A stretch of DNA of 64,000 bases from Carnimonas bestiolae. Its GTDB lineage: Bacteria; Pseudomonadota; Gammaproteobacteria; Pseudomonadales; Halomonadaceae. Where the stretch lies: assembly GCF_051251125.1 (NCBI RefSeq), contig NZ_JBPCZL010000003.1; one strand, 5' to 3'. Shown piece by piece: positions 1 through 9,256 of the stretch; the stretch's first letter is position 1; each line of letters starts with the position of its first letter. The notes below the pieces were generated by a model. That model was not told where the DNA came from, did no database searches, and saw only the letters and a list, made by a program, of their open reading frames with translations. Made by a program: the position numbers and the translations under genes.

Positions 1-120
1 TTCGGCAGTTCGGCAGTTCGGCAGTTCGGCAGTTCGGCAGTTCGGCAGTTCGGCAGTTCGGCAGTTCGGCAGTTCGGCAGTTCGGCAGTTCGGCAGTTCG
101 GCAGTTCGGCAGTTCGGCAC
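1..120. repeat. 8-bp tandem repeat array (TTCGGCAG)
   Basis: Fifteen head-to-tail copies of the octamer TTCGGCAG, perfect except for the last base of the final copy. The array is cut by the window edge, so its true length is unknown. It lies about 35 bp beyond the stop codon of the MurQ fusion gene and is not in a recognisable reading frame. Such perfect arrays change length by slippage. Confidence 0.97.
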
Positions 121-155
121 CATCCTACCGCTTTACCCTCGGCGACTAAGCGCTG

Positions 156-1955
156 CTACGCTTGCCCCAACACCTGCTGAGAGAAGGCTTCGGGAAGCCC
201 GCCTTCGACGTACCGCTGGGCGAGAATGGCGGCTCCTTGGCTGGCGCTGTGCAGCGGGGCTTGTACCTCAAGCCCTGCCTGTTGCAGCCGACTGATCAGC
301 CGAGCGCGCAGCCAAGATCCTTCGCTAAGCAAGCCGCCGCTTAGCGTCACGCTGGGCGAAAGGCCATCGGCGGCCTGCCGCGCGGTTTCGAACAAGTGAT
401 CAACGGCGGCGTTACACAGCGCGATAGCGCTCTGATCACCGCTGGCGGCTAGCTCAGTGACCTTGCGGGCAAATGAGGCCAACAGCGCAGAGGGCGCGTC
501 GGCGCTGTGCACTCGGCTAATGTAGTCGTCGAGCGAACCAAAATGGGCCAGGAAGGCGCTTTCCAATGCATCGGCATGCGGCGCCCGCTGGGTGATACCG
601 CTGATCGCACGCCACGCCGCCTCGCGGCCCAGCCATGCCCCCGAGCCAAGATCACCGGCGAGAAAGCCGAGGCCATCGACGCGTCGCCACGCCTGCGTGC
701 CGTCACTGGCCACCGCAATACTGCCCGTTCCCACCGTCAACAGTGCGCCCGCCCCAGTGCCGACGGCGCCGACGTAGGACGCAACGCTGTCACTGGTAAT
801 GATGGCGCGCGCGTGAGGGAATACGCTCTGGAGCCCTTCCTGCAACGCGCTAACACGCTGCGGATGATACTCAGCGCCTGCCATACCTACGCCAATCAAG
901 GTGACCGTCGCGCCGCTATCGGCCAGTTGGCGAACGTAATCGTGCAATGCCTCGGCGGCTTCTGGAGGAAAGAGTGAGAACGAGCTGCCTTCAGTGTCGA
1001 AACGGAACTCCTGCGCCGACAGCGGGCGCTGATCAGCACCATTGAGCGCCACGGCACGCAAGCCACTACCGCCAATATCGATGCCCAGCACTATGCTATC
1101 CGATGCCGCCGGCGATGGTGCTGACGCATCGCGGGTAAGAACAGGCAGCGCATCGAGCACTGCCGCAACATCGTAGTGGTGCTGCTCGAGCAGCGCGGTG
1201 ATGACCTCCTCAGGCTGCTGAGTCAGCTCAGCCACAATACGACCGGCGCGCTGCTTCAGCTTGTGATTAGTCGGCTGCACGCCCAGCATCAGATTGGAGC
1301 GCACTCGACCAAGCTTGATCATCACCGTAGTGGAGATGGCCTGAAGCACCATCTTCTGCGCGCTGGCCGCTTTCATGCGGGTGGAACCGGTAATGACTTC
1401 CGGGCCGGTAGCGACCACTATCGCTAGCGCTGCCTCGCTAATCAGCGGTGCATCCGGATTCGACGTCAACCCAATGGTGAAGGCCCCGCGCTGACCTGCC
1501 TCGTGCAATGCGCCCAGCACGAAGGGCGTGGTGCCGCTGGCGGCAACCCCCATCACCACATCGTTGGCAGCAACGTCAGCCACCGCCGCTGCGCCGTCAG
1601 CGGCACCATCTTCGGCGTGCTCTACGGCACCCTGCATCGCACCAATGCCGCCAGCAAGGTGGGCGACAATACGCTGCGCAGGGAATCCATAGGTGGGCGG
1701 CACCTCAGCGGCGTCCAACACTGCCATCCGACCACTCGTACCAGCGCCCACATAGTGCAGCGTACCGCCGTCGGCCAAACGCTGTGCAATCGCAGCCACC
1801 GCCTGCGCCATCTGCGGCAGCGCCGAGCGCACTACAGCGGCAACCGTGGCATCCTCGTCATTGATCAACGCCAGAATATCCCGCGTTGGCAGTTGATCGA
1901 TCCGAGCGCTAAGCGGATGACGTTGTTCGGTGGGCGGAAGCGAAGAAGAAGTCAT
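156..1955 (-). CDS. murQ: MurNAc-6-phosphate etherase fused to a BadF-family sugar kinase
   Basis: A 599-residue protein with two enzymes in one chain. Residues 1-270 are a MurQ-type SIS-fold etherase: TSGRMAVLDAAEVPPTYG near 73-90 with the expected catalytic Glu84, a second Glu near 115, and the TGSTRMKA signature near 189-196. MurQ cleaves the D-lactyl ether of MurNAc-6-P to GlcNAc-6-P. After an Ala/Ser/Pro linker (272-286), residues 287-590 form a BadF/BadG/NagK-type kinase with phosphate loop GIDIGGSGLR (291-300) and a second loop LLTVGTGS. Clostridial MurK, a MurNAc/GlcNAc kinase, belongs to this kinase family. MurQ alone is about 300 aa, so this is a true fusion. It lies 133 bp downstream of an MFS sugar porter on the same strand, consistent with import of unphosphorylated sugar followed by phosphorylation and ether cleavage. 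The substrate is inferred. The ATG start has only a weak ribosome site. Confidence 0.9.
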   Translation of the reverse strand: MTSSSLPPTEQRHPLSARIDQLPTRDILALINDEDATVAAVVRSALPQMAQAVAAIAQRLADGGTLHYVGAGTSGRMAVLDAAEVPPTYGFPAQRIVAHLAGGIGAMQGAVEHAEDGAADGAAAVADVAANDVVMGVAASGTTPFVLGALHEAGQRGAFTIGLTSNPDAPLISEAALAIVVATGPEVITGSTRMKAASAQKMVLQAISTTVMIKLGRVRSNLMLGVQPTNHKLKQRAGRIVAELTQQPEEVITALLEQHHYDVAAVLDALPVLTRDASAPSPAASDSIVLGIDIGGSGLRAVALNGADQRPLSAQEFRFDTEGSSFSLFPPEAAEALHDYVRQLADSGATVTLIGVGMAGAEYHPQRVSALQEGLQSVFPHARAIITSDSVASYVGAVGTGAGALLTVGTGSIAVASDGTQAWRRVDGLGFLAGDLGSGAWLGREAAWRAISGITQRAPHADALESAFLAHFGSLDDYISRVHSADAPSALLASFARKVTELAASGDQSAIALCNAAVDHLFETARQAADGLSPSVTLSGGLLSEGSWLRARLISRLQQAGLEVQAPLHSASQGAAILAQRYVEGGLPEAFSQQVLGQA

Positions 1956-2088
1956 GAAAAGGTCCGTTACTGCTCATCCAAATAGGCGCTAGCATCTCAC
2001 GAATCAGCGCCCGATGCTGTCCCAAAAGCGCTGCATCGCGCCTAAGCACTAGCTTATAGCATTGCGGTTAACGTCGCGTGACGCGGTG

Positions 2089-3516
2089 CTAGCGGCGAAT
2101 CGACGCGCCGACTTCACCGTCGCTGGTCGACTCCCAGCGTCCGCCGTTCTCCCAAAACAGCCGGATGTCATCGAGCGGACGCCCCTTGGTTTCCGGTGCC
2201 AGCGTTCGGCAAAACACAATGGCCGCCAACGCCATTGCGGCGAAGCCCATAAAGGTCACACTCCCCCCTACTGCCGAGAAGACCGCCAGGAAGAACTGAG
2301 CAATCACGATATTAATCAGGAAGTCAGACGAGAGAGCGATGGTGGCACCCACTGCACGCAAGCGGCCCGGCAAGGTTTCAGCGGAATAGATCCATATCAG
2401 CGAGCCGAAGCTCATGCCAAAGCCCGATTGGAACAGCACGAAGCCCAGCACACCTGCAACGCTGAGCGCCGTCGATGCCGTACCTAACGCGAATACCGTC
2501 GCGATCACGACATCGCCCAGCAGCATCAGCGTCAATCCGGTTTGCATCAATGGCTTGCGACCAATTCTGTCGACCAGTACCAGCGCAATCAGCGTGGTCG
2601 CCACTGAAAACAGCGTGATCAGTCCGGGCAACAGCAGCTTACCCGCACTGCCGCTGAAGCCCATACCAGCGAAAATTAAGGGCTGGTAGTACACCAGCGC
2701 ATTGATGCCGGTCAGCTTTGCCAGCGCGCCAAAGCCCACCACGAAAATAAAGGCTCGCCGGTACGGAGGCCGCAATAGCGACAGCAGCGAGTGCCTGATC
2801 CCCGCGCGCTGTGCGTGTTCTTCATCTAACCGCCGAGCAGTGTCAGCACACAGCGCTTCGGCATCGGCAGGAGAGTGCCCCAACCCTCGCAGCGTTGCGA
2901 CCGCCTTGTCACGCGCCCCGCGCATCAGATACCACACTGGGGTGTCGGGTAGGCGCAGCACCGCTAGCGCCACGAGCAGCGAGGGAATCGCGGCAATACC
3001 AAGGTTAAGCCGCCAGTTATCGAGCGGTGCCAGCAGAAAGCCCGCCACATAGGCCAGAATAATGCCGCAGGCATTCGACACCTGATACATCGCGATCAGG
3101 CCGCCGCGCCGCTCGGACGGTGAGATTTCGCTCACAAATACCGGCGCCGCCACGGTAGAAAGACCAATGCCAATGCCCAGCATCAAGCGGCAGATATTCA
3201 GCATCGTTAAGCCAGTGGCCAGCGCTTCTCCCAACGCGAATAGCGTAAACATCACCGCCACCAGCAGCAGGCTACGCTGGCGGCCGAGTCGATTGGTGAT
3301 GACGCCCCCGCTTACCGCACCGAGCAAAAGGCCAATACCAATGATGGCATTAAGGGAAGAAAACTGGCTTTGGCTTAGACCAAGATCATTGGGCAGCGAC
3401 TCAGCAACCGACGCGCTGGCGCCCATGTCGTACCCGTAGATAACGCCAATCGAGGAAACCGGTATCAGACAGCGCCATGGAATCGGTAGAGAATGCTGAT
3501 GGGAGGTAGCGGTCAA
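2089..3516 (-). CDS. MFS sugar porter family transporter
   Basis: A 475-residue, 12-helix major facilitator of the sugar porter (XylE/GLUT-like) family. It shows NRLGRQRS after helix 2, DRIGRKPL in the second half, and the C-terminal PETKGRPL motif. The usual PESPRW motif after helix 6 reads PDTPVWYL. It should import a sugar across the inner membrane with protons. Its position directly before the MurQ-kinase fusion makes MurNAc, GlcNAc or a related amino sugar the best guess, but the sequence does not prove the substrate. The start is TTG; no in-frame ATG lies between the upstream stop and the first membrane helix. Confidence 0.88.
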   Translation of the reverse strand: MTATSHQHSLPIPWRCLIPVSSIGVIYGYDMGASASVAESLPNDLGLSQSQFSSLNAIIGIGLLLGAVSGGVITNRLGRQRSLLLVAVMFTLFALGEALATGLTMLNICRLMLGIGIGLSTVAAPVFVSEISPSERRGGLIAMYQVSNACGIILAYVAGFLLAPLDNWRLNLGIAAIPSLLVALAVLRLPDTPVWYLMRGARDKAVATLRGLGHSPADAEALCADTARRLDEEHAQRAGIRHSLLSLLRPPYRRAFIFVVGFGALAKLTGINALVYYQPLIFAGMGFSGSAGKLLLPGLITLFSVATTLIALVLVDRIGRKPLMQTGLTLMLLGDVVIATVFALGTASTALSVAGVLGFVLFQSGFGMSFGSLIWIYSAETLPGRLRAVGATIALSSDFLINIVIAQFFLAVFSAVGGSVTFMGFAAMALAAIVFCRTLAPETKGRPLDDIRLFWENGGRWESTSDGEVGASIRR

Positions 3517-3652
3517 TGCAGAAGTACTCTTTGGGCAAAAGGCTCAGCGTAATGAGAGCCACTTGTTATTAGGATGACTAGCAGCCTAACCAAGTGCCTG
3601 CTCAAACGCTAGCCACCCGCGCGCTGTCCACTCTTCAACGTCTTCAGCCCAC

Positions 3653-3678
3653 AAAAAGGCCACCCGAAGGTGGCCCTT
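3653..3678 (-). terminator. Rho-independent terminator after the lactonase gene
   Basis: Stem GGCCACC (3658-3664) pairs with GGTGGCC (3669-3675) around a 4-nt loop. On the minus strand it is followed by five Ts. It lies about 80 bp beyond the stop of the SMP-30 family gene. Confidence 0.8.
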
Positions 3679-3758
3679 GATAACGGTGCTCGCTGTGCAG
3701 CCGGTGCCTTTGATTACGCCGAACTGCTACGTCGAGCCGTGCTGTACAACGAATACGA

Positions 3759-4763
3759 TTAATCGGCGCTAACCACCGATACCGGCACTCGCCATACGCG
3801 CATACCGGAAGTCGCATAGGCCCAATGGTCGCCGCTGGCATTCTTGCAAAGCGCCACGTTGGAGGTGGCGGACTCCGACGGAATCAGCACCTTGCCCAAA
3901 AGCTCAGCCTTGGGTGAGTAGATATGCAGCCCTTCCTTGCTACCGCTCCACACGTTGCCTTCGGTGTCCACATCGATGCCATCCGGCACGCCGGGCGATA
4001 CGGTAACGAACTCACGCTCGTTGGTCAGCTTATTGTCACGCACGTCGTACGCCATGATGCGATGATTCTGCTCGGAAGAGTCCACCACATAGAGCATTTT
4101 GTTGTCGGGAGAGAACGCCAGACCATTCGGCTTCGCTATGCCTTTCAGCACGAATTGCTTGATGTCATGGGAAGCGGGATCGAAACGATAAACGTGCTCG
4201 CCAAGCTGCTGCTTGCCGCCGGGGTAGCTTTCGTCCTGACTTTTCAGACCGTAATCAGGATCGGTGAACCAGATGGCGCCGTCGCTTGCCACCACAACAT
4301 CATTGGGGCTATTGAAGCGCTTGCCCTGATAGCGATCCACCAGCATTTCCCAGGAACCATCCGATTTGCGGCGTTCGATGCCGCGTTTGCCGTGAGACGC
4401 CGCAATCACGCGTCCTTCGCCATCAACCGCATGACCGTTCTGGAAATCCGACGGCGAAAGCTCTACCTTCAAGCCGCCCTGCTCGCTCCAACTGACCAGC
4501 CGGTTGCGCGGAATTTCGCTGAACATTACCGAACCATCGGGCAGGCATACCGGGCCTTCCGACCACACCGATTTTTCCGCGATGATACGCGCCTGACGCG
4601 ACTGATCGACCAACTGATCAAAGGCTTTACTGGTGCCTTTGAACGTCACTTGCGGGGCATCCTTCGCTGCAGCGCCATGATTTAACGCCACCAGCGCCAA
4701 AGGAAGAGCACAAAGCGCAAGAACGCGCGACGCCGTAGGGCGAGAAAAAACGTTGAAATTCAA
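3759..4763 (-). CDS. SMP-30/gluconolactonase family secreted protein
   Basis: A six-bladed beta-propeller of the SMP-30/gluconolactonase/LRE family. Visible motifs are SEGPVCLPDGSVMFSEIPRN, NSPNDVVVASDGAIWFTDPDYGL, NGLAFSPDNKMLYVVDSS and PDGIDVDTEGNVW, which supply the metal ligands in this family. It probably hydrolyses a sugar lactone in the periplasm. The start is chosen at TTG 4763 because a strong GAGGAGG ribosome site lies 5 nt before it; a second TTG 24 bp upstream lacks one. From 4763 the N-terminus is a typical signal peptide ending at AAA-KDAPQ. It is followed by a terminator and is not obviously in an operon. Length (about 334 aa) is normal. Confidence 0.88.
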   Translation of the reverse strand: MNFNVFSRPTASRVLALCALPLALVALNHGAAAKDAPQVTFKGTSKAFDQLVDQSRQARIIAEKSVWSEGPVCLPDGSVMFSEIPRNRLVSWSEQGGLKVELSPSDFQNGHAVDGEGRVIAASHGKRGIERRKSDGSWEMLVDRYQGKRFNSPNDVVVASDGAIWFTDPDYGLKSQDESYPGGKQQLGEHVYRFDPASHDIKQFVLKGIAKPNGLAFSPDNKMLYVVDSSEQNHRIMAYDVRDNKLTNEREFVTVSPGVPDGIDVDTEGNVWSGSKEGLHIYSPKAELLGKVLIPSESATSNVALCKNASGDHWAYATSGMRVWRVPVSVVSAD

Positions 4764-5047
4764 GAGGACCTCCTCAGCGGGGAGCAACGGTTTAGTGACA
4801 CTGCCGATAGCCGTGGTTCCAGCGACTTATTCAGCAACAATCGACGAATATAGCGCACAGCCTGACGTATAACCTGAGAGAAGTCTTTATATTTGCACAT
4901 TTTTCTCGCTAAACATTAAGTCTCAACATCAACTTCTTCCGCGCCCTTACATACTCCCGATCAATGCGTCCCTATCGCTTAGCGCCCCTGAAAAAGAGAC
5001 CATCAAGCCCGCGCCACCTTCTCGCCCTCTCGTCGCTCGCTGCCTTG

Positions 5048-5656
5048 CTACGGGGCAACGATCAAGCGCACCGCAATCCCCCACATCAGCAGCGCCACCG
5101 CGGCATCCAACAGCTTCCACGCCATCGGCCGGGCGAATAGCGGCCGTAGCCAGCGCGCCCCATATCCCAGAGTAAAGAAAAACAGCAGCGATGCGCTCAT
5201 CGCGCCGCTGGCAAAGGCGATTTCGGCACCGGCAAAGCGCGTCGAAATCGATCCCATGAACACCACGGTATCGAGATATACGTGCGGGTTAAACCAGGTT
5301 AATGCGAGACAGGTCAGCACGGCGCGTCTGAGTGACGTTGTCGCCTCGCCCTCCACCACCAAACTGTCATTGGCGCACAGCGCTGCCCGCATGCTCTTGG
5401 CGCCAAACCACAGCAGAAACAGCGCGCCGCCGTAGCGCATCACCGGGTCGAGCCACGGCAGCAGCGCTACGACTCGGCTGAAGCTACTGACGCCCAACGC
5501 AATCAGCACCACATCAGAAAGCGCGCAGGTCAACACCACTGCCAGCACATGCTCTCGTTTGATTCCCTGCCTCAAAACAAAGGCATTTTGAGCACCAATC
5601 GCCAGAATCAGGCTCAGGCCAATGCCAAACCCGGTAGAGAATGCAGCCGACATCAT
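5048..5656 (-). CDS. LysE/ArgO family amino-acid exporter
   Basis: A 202-residue inner-membrane protein of the LysE superfamily. Helix 1 carries GLSLILAIGAQNAFVLRQG, the family signature, and the (N)PHVYLDTVVFMGS segment typical of LysE/ArgO exporters is present near residue 123. These exporters expel basic amino acids such as arginine or lysine. Two adjacent ATGs begin the gene and the second would be equivalent. No LysG/ArgP-type regulator is adjacent, although LysR regulators often partner this family. Confidence 0.88.
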   Translation of the reverse strand: MMSAAFSTGFGIGLSLILAIGAQNAFVLRQGIKREHVLAVVLTCALSDVVLIALGVSSFSRVVALLPWLDPVMRYGGALFLLWFGAKSMRAALCANDSLVVEGEATTSLRRAVLTCLALTWFNPHVYLDTVVFMGSISTRFAGAEIAFASGAMSASLLFFFTLGYGARWLRPLFARPMAWKLLDAAVALLMWGIAVRLIVAP

Positions 5657-5724
5657 TGTGGTTAGCTCAACCTTTGTCTGAATAAACGCTTAGCATAACG
5701 TTTTTCCATCAGCTTTCGCCCACA

Positions 5725-5760
5725 CAAAAAAGCCCCGCAACGCATAAGCATTGCGGGGCT
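5725..5760 (-). terminator. Rho-independent terminator after yceI
   Basis: A 10-bp perfect stem, AGCCCCGCAA (5731-5740) with TTGCGGGGCT (5751-5760), followed on the minus strand by a run of six Ts. It lies about 26 bp past the YceI stop codon. Confidence 0.9.
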
Positions 5761-5785
5761 TCCCATCACCCTCGCGACCAGATGA

Positions 5786-6340
5786 TTACTGGGCGGTCAG
5801 ATTCAAGTGCGCGGTTACTTCGACATCAGCGCCAATCACAGAGGTGTCCTGGTAATCCCCCTCACCGACACCGAAGCTCAGACGTTTCAGCTTGCCGTGG
5901 ATGTCCATGGTGGCGTGATCGCCATCAGGCGCGAAATCGACCGTCAACGCCACCGGCTCTGAGTGTCCCTTCATCTCCAGCGTGCCTTCCGCCACAATTT
6001 TATCGCCCTGTTTGGAGAACGACGTGGTGACGAAATGCGCTTTGGGATGGTGCTCGGTGTCGAAAAACTCCTTGTTGGGGAGCATGCCATCGCGGGTGCT
6101 CTCGCCGGTTTTCGCGCTCGTCAGATCGACGGTCACGTCGGCCTTGGAGGTATCAAGATGCGCGGGATCGAAGTCGATGGACGCCATCCAGTGACCAAAG
6201 GTGCCGTCGAAGGACTGCCCTTGATAGGTCGTCTTGAACCCCAGCGAGCTATCGTCCTGATTAGCGCTATAGTGAGCCGCCTGTGCGGCAACTGGTAGCG
6301 CCAGCAGCATAGAAATCAACGATGCCGTTAGTTTTTTCAT
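5786..6340 (-). CDS. yceI: YceI family periplasmic protein
   Basis: A 184-residue secreted lipocalin-like protein. Residues 1-21 are a signal peptide (KKLTASLISMLLALPVAAQA) and the rest is a YceI beta-barrel domain expected to bind a polyisoprenoid lipid. The family motif KTTYQGQSFDGTFGHW is followed by the DFDPAHLDTSKADVTVDL segment. Its ATG overlaps the stop of the cytochrome b561 gene by 4 bp, so the two are translationally coupled, as in the E. coli yceJ-yceI pair. A terminator follows. Confidence 0.92.
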   Translation of the reverse strand: MKKLTASLISMLLALPVAAQAAHYSANQDDSSLGFKTTYQGQSFDGTFGHWMASIDFDPAHLDTSKADVTVDLTSAKTGESTRDGMLPNKEFFDTEHHPKAHFVTTSFSKQGDKIVAEGTLEMKGHSEPVALTVDFAPDGDHATMDIHGKLKRLSFGVGEGDYQDTSVIGADVEVTAHLNLTAQ

Positions 6341-6921
6341 TTGAAATCCTCGATGGATGAAACCTCAGAGTGCACACGCGCAAAGGGCAGCATGCGTTTA
6401 AGGGTGGCGTCGCGATCAATAAAGTGATGCTTGAGCGCCGCCAGCGCGTGTATCACCACTAGCGCGATCAGCGACCAGAAAATCACCAGATGCGCGGTAA
6501 TCACCACATCCGCCCACTGGTGATTCACCACGCCGCCCAGCGACGGCAAATTGATTTGCTTGAAATACTGCAGCGGAAAGCCTTTCAGCGAATTCGCCCA
6601 CCATCCCGACAGCGGCATGGCAAGCGCCAACAGATACAAAAACCCGTGGACGGCATGCGCGGCGATGTGCTGCCAGCGCGGCATAGGCAACGCCCGTGGA
6701 GCGCGACTGGAAAACCGCCAGGCCATTCTCAGCAGCAGCAGTCCTAGCACGGTCAAACCAATCGACTTATGCAGGGCATAGGCGTTAATCATCTTCATTG
6801 ACGGCGACAGTCCCGTCATCCACAGCCCATAGGCGCCATTACCGATAATCAGCAGCGCCGTGGTCCAGTGAAAGAAGCGCGCAACGCTTCCCCAGTTCCC
6901 CGCGGTATTCTTAAGGCTCAT
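6337..6921 (-). CDS. yceJ: Cytochrome b561 family protein
   Basis: A 194-residue, four-helix di-heme membrane protein of the CybB/YceJ family. Candidate heme-ligand histidines are in FHWTTALLI (helix 1), LHKSIGLTVLGLLLLRMAWR (helix 2), HAVHGFLYLLALAMPLSGWW (helix 3) and HLVIFWSLIALVVIHALAALKHHFIDRD (helix 4). It should pass electrons between quinol and a periplasmic partner. It is first in a two-gene unit with yceI, overlapping it by 4 bp. Length matches the family. Confidence 0.92.
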   Translation of the reverse strand: MSLKNTAGNWGSVARFFHWTTALLIIGNGAYGLWMTGLSPSMKMINAYALHKSIGLTVLGLLLLRMAWRFSSRAPRALPMPRWQHIAAHAVHGFLYLLALAMPLSGWWANSLKGFPLQYFKQINLPSLGGVVNHQWADVVITAHLVIFWSLIALVVIHALAALKHHFIDRDATLKRMLPFARVHSEVSSIEDFK

Positions 6922-7275
6922 CGAGTTGTCTCACTGCACAGGGTTAGAGGAGAGCGCGCGAACCGAGTGCGCTCAACGACATTGGCTGAATTAAAGCATG
7001 TACATCCAACGACATCTGCGGGAGGCGCAGAAAGATATACTTCCATATTTGGAAATAATTATGGGCGCAACGCGACTTATTCAGCGACAAATCGAAGATA
7101 ATTGGGCGGTATTTTCGGCAAACCGAAGATTCGATTCACGCCCTCACCGACAGCGCTAGATCGCAAGGAATAGCAGAATGGTAAGCCGCGGCGCGACAGC
7201 GACGTTGATCGATAGTCTGCCAAACAATACGCCAGCACCACCGCAGTGGTGCTAGCGCGCGGCGGTAGCAGTGCG
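6922..7275. other. Intergenic stretch without a visible gene
   Basis: About 350 bp between the cytochrome b561 and TspO genes. It must hold the promoter of the b561-yceI unit. Open frames here are short and without family resemblance. No terminator-grade hairpin was found. Confidence 0.5.
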
Positions 7276-7728
7276 TCAGTTCAGCATCACCAGACTGATA
7301 TTCAGCAGCGTCGCGTAAGCCACCCACGCCAAGTACGGCACAAACAGCAGTAGCGCCCCTTTATCAACGCGTTGAGCGCGCACCATAAACAGAACGATCG
7401 CTAACAGCATCGCCACTATGATGACTGCGCCACCGGTCAGGCTTTTCGCACCGAAAAACACCGGCGACCAACAGAAGTTAAGCGCTAGCTGCAGCCCCCA
7501 GGCGCGCATCGCGCTCGACCAGCCAGTACGCATCCACACTCGCCACCCGGCCACCGCAATCAATGCATAAATAACGCTCCACACCGGCGCGAATACCCAG
7601 GGCGGAGGATTGAACGCAGGCTTATGCAGCGCGTTAAACCAGCTATCGGGCCGCGTGGTGTATCCCAGCAAAAATCCCCCACCGACCACCACCACTAAAA
7701 ATCCAATAAGCAGCAACCACTTACGCAT
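7276..7728 (-). CDS. tspO: TspO/MBR family membrane protein
   Basis: A 150-residue, five-helix tryptophan-rich sensory protein. It contains the hallmark KPAFNPPPWVFAPVWSVIYALIAVAGWRVW block and the later GLQLALNFCWSPVFFGAKS and FVPYLAWVAYATLLN segments. The family binds porphyrins and other hydrophobic ligands and modulates stress or pigment gene expression. The ATG at 7728 is preferred because GAGAG precedes it; a TTG 30 bp upstream would add ten poorly supported residues. It is transcribed alone. Confidence 0.92.
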   Translation of the reverse strand: MRKWLLLIGFLVVVVGGGFLLGYTTRPDSWFNALHKPAFNPPPWVFAPVWSVIYALIAVAGWRVWMRTGWSSAMRAWGLQLALNFCWSPVFFGAKSLTGGAVIIVAMLLAIVLFMVRAQRVDKGALLLFVPYLAWVAYATLLNISLVMLN

Positions 7729-8391
7729 GATATCGCTCTCTGAAATGAAGAACTTCAAGTGTAGCAGCAGCAGGGAAAAGACAAGGCAAATACGGACGAC
7801 TAAAGTCGGGCTGTTGAGGGAGCGGCGGTGGGCTAGGCTATGCTGACGTGAGTGTCTTGCTCCCAGAGAACTGAACGGATCGCCTTTGGCGACGAGCCTT
7901 CAATTGCTGGGCTTGTAGGGAAGGAAACCGGAGGAGGTGTGAAGCGTTAATGCCCGCTTTGCGCCGCCGGCGCGGGTGGACCGGTGTGAGGAGGCTAGGC
8001 TCTCGGCTTGCACATTGGCTGGACTGCGCTGCTGGCCCCGATTTTGGCTCATCCGCCTATAGGGGTGGCGGTTGGTCGCTACACGCAGGGCGGGCATGTG
8101 CCATACCCGTGCTCAAAGCACCTGTTAATAATAACCACATTTTTATTGTGGATATACCCCCTGCGACAGTTTTACGCACTTTTTTTTGCACATTGAGCGC
8201 TAATTTCCATTTCGGAAAATCACTTATGCACTCAACAGGGCCGCCAGAAACGCTTTAGTGCTCTATGATCGTTAGGAAGAAAGTGGATTTCTGGGAAAAA
8301 TAGTCGCCAAACCACTTTTTCTAATTAGTGCATAAAGGAAGAGAATTTTCTCACTACTCTCTTCACCTATGATCTTCAGGAGATGCCCATC
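7729..8391. other. Divergent intergenic region between tspO and the second yceI
   Basis: About 660 bp without a convincing gene. It must contain divergent promoters. A small inverted repeat (CCACA/TGTGG around an AT-rich loop) lies near 8135-8152. AGGAG at 8378-8382 is the ribosome site of the downstream gene. Nothing else is recognisable. Confidence 0.45.
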
Positions 8392-9000
8392 ATGACGTTC
8401 AAGAAAACCGTCCTCGCGTCGCTAAGCGTAGCTGCGCTGACCGCAGGCCTGAGTCAGGCAACGCTGGTCGCTGCCGCCGACGTACAGAGCGGCACTTACA
8501 AGGTTGAGCCGGCCCACACCCAAGTGCTGTTCAACGTGGATCATTTCGGCTTCACCAACTACCACGGCGTGTTCTCGGGCGCATCGGGCTCCTTGACGCT
8601 GAATGCCGACGACGCTTCCAAAAGCAAGGTCGACATCACCATTCCCACCACAACCGTTCAGACAACCTCGGACAAGCTGACCGAGGAGCTGAAAGGCAGC
8701 GATTGGTTCAATACCAAGGCGCACCCCAACGCCCGCTTCGTATCGACCAAGGTCACCAGTAGCGACAGTGATAACGCCAAGGTGGAAGGTAACCTCACGC
8801 TGAACGGCGTTACCAAGCCGGTAACGCTTAACGTGCATTTCCATGGTGCAGGCGAAAACCCGCTCAACAAGGCATACACCGCGGGCTTTGATGCCATCAC
8901 CACCATCAAACGTTCCGACTTTGGTATCAAGCAGTTCGTTCCTGCGGTCAGTGATGAAGTCAAACTGACCATCGAAGGCGCTTTCGAAAAGGCAAAGTAA
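8392..9000 (+). CDS. YceI family periplasmic protein (second paralog)
   Basis: A secreted YceI-domain protein of about 202 aa. The signal peptide (FKKTVLASLSVAALTAGLSQATLVAA) is followed by SGTYKVEPAHTQVLFNVDHFGF, the classic YceI start, and the domain continues to the C-terminus (FGIKQFVPAVSDEVKLTIEGAF). ATG 8392 is preferred over ATG 8383 because AGGAG (8378-8382) is correctly spaced only for the former. Unlike the 5786-6340 paralog it stands alone, with its own strong terminator. Periplasmic lipid or quinone binding is the family role. Confidence 0.92.
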   Translation: MTFKKTVLASLSVAALTAGLSQATLVAAADVQSGTYKVEPAHTQVLFNVDHFGFTNYHGVFSGASGSLTLNADDASKSKVDITIPTTTVQTTSDKLTEELKGSDWFNTKAHPNARFVSTKVTSSDSDNAKVEGNLTLNGVTKPVTLNVHFHGAGENPLNKAYTAGFDAITTIKRSDFGIKQFVPAVSDEVKLTIEGAFEKAK

Positions 9001-9023
9001 AGGCTCCACGCTGAGCCTCTTGG

Positions 9024-9054
9024 ATGCCCTGCCACACCAGCAGGGCATTTTTTT
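9024..9054 (+). terminator. Rho-independent terminator after the second yceI
   Basis: Stem ATGCCCTGC (9024-9032) pairs with GCAGGGCAT (9040-9048) around a 7-nt loop, followed by seven Ts. Confidence 0.93.
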
Positions 9055-9256
9055 GTCTTATCGCAGCGCGCATGCTGCTGCCGCGCGATAAAAACGGCTC
9101 TTGTCGGCCATACACGCTGGATCATTTTGCCGCATTGCTCCCCCTTCTCATCCACACTAATTGCATGCAATATAGAAAGGACTATCGAGCGCGCACAGCA
9201 TTGCTGCGCTCTCAACTGATGGCCTTGCGCCACTCAACGTCTACCGAGCCTTTATC

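Noticed and set aside
1..120. CRISPR array
   Set aside because: The repeats are contiguous octamers without spacers. The heptamer array at 35193 is rejected for the same reason.
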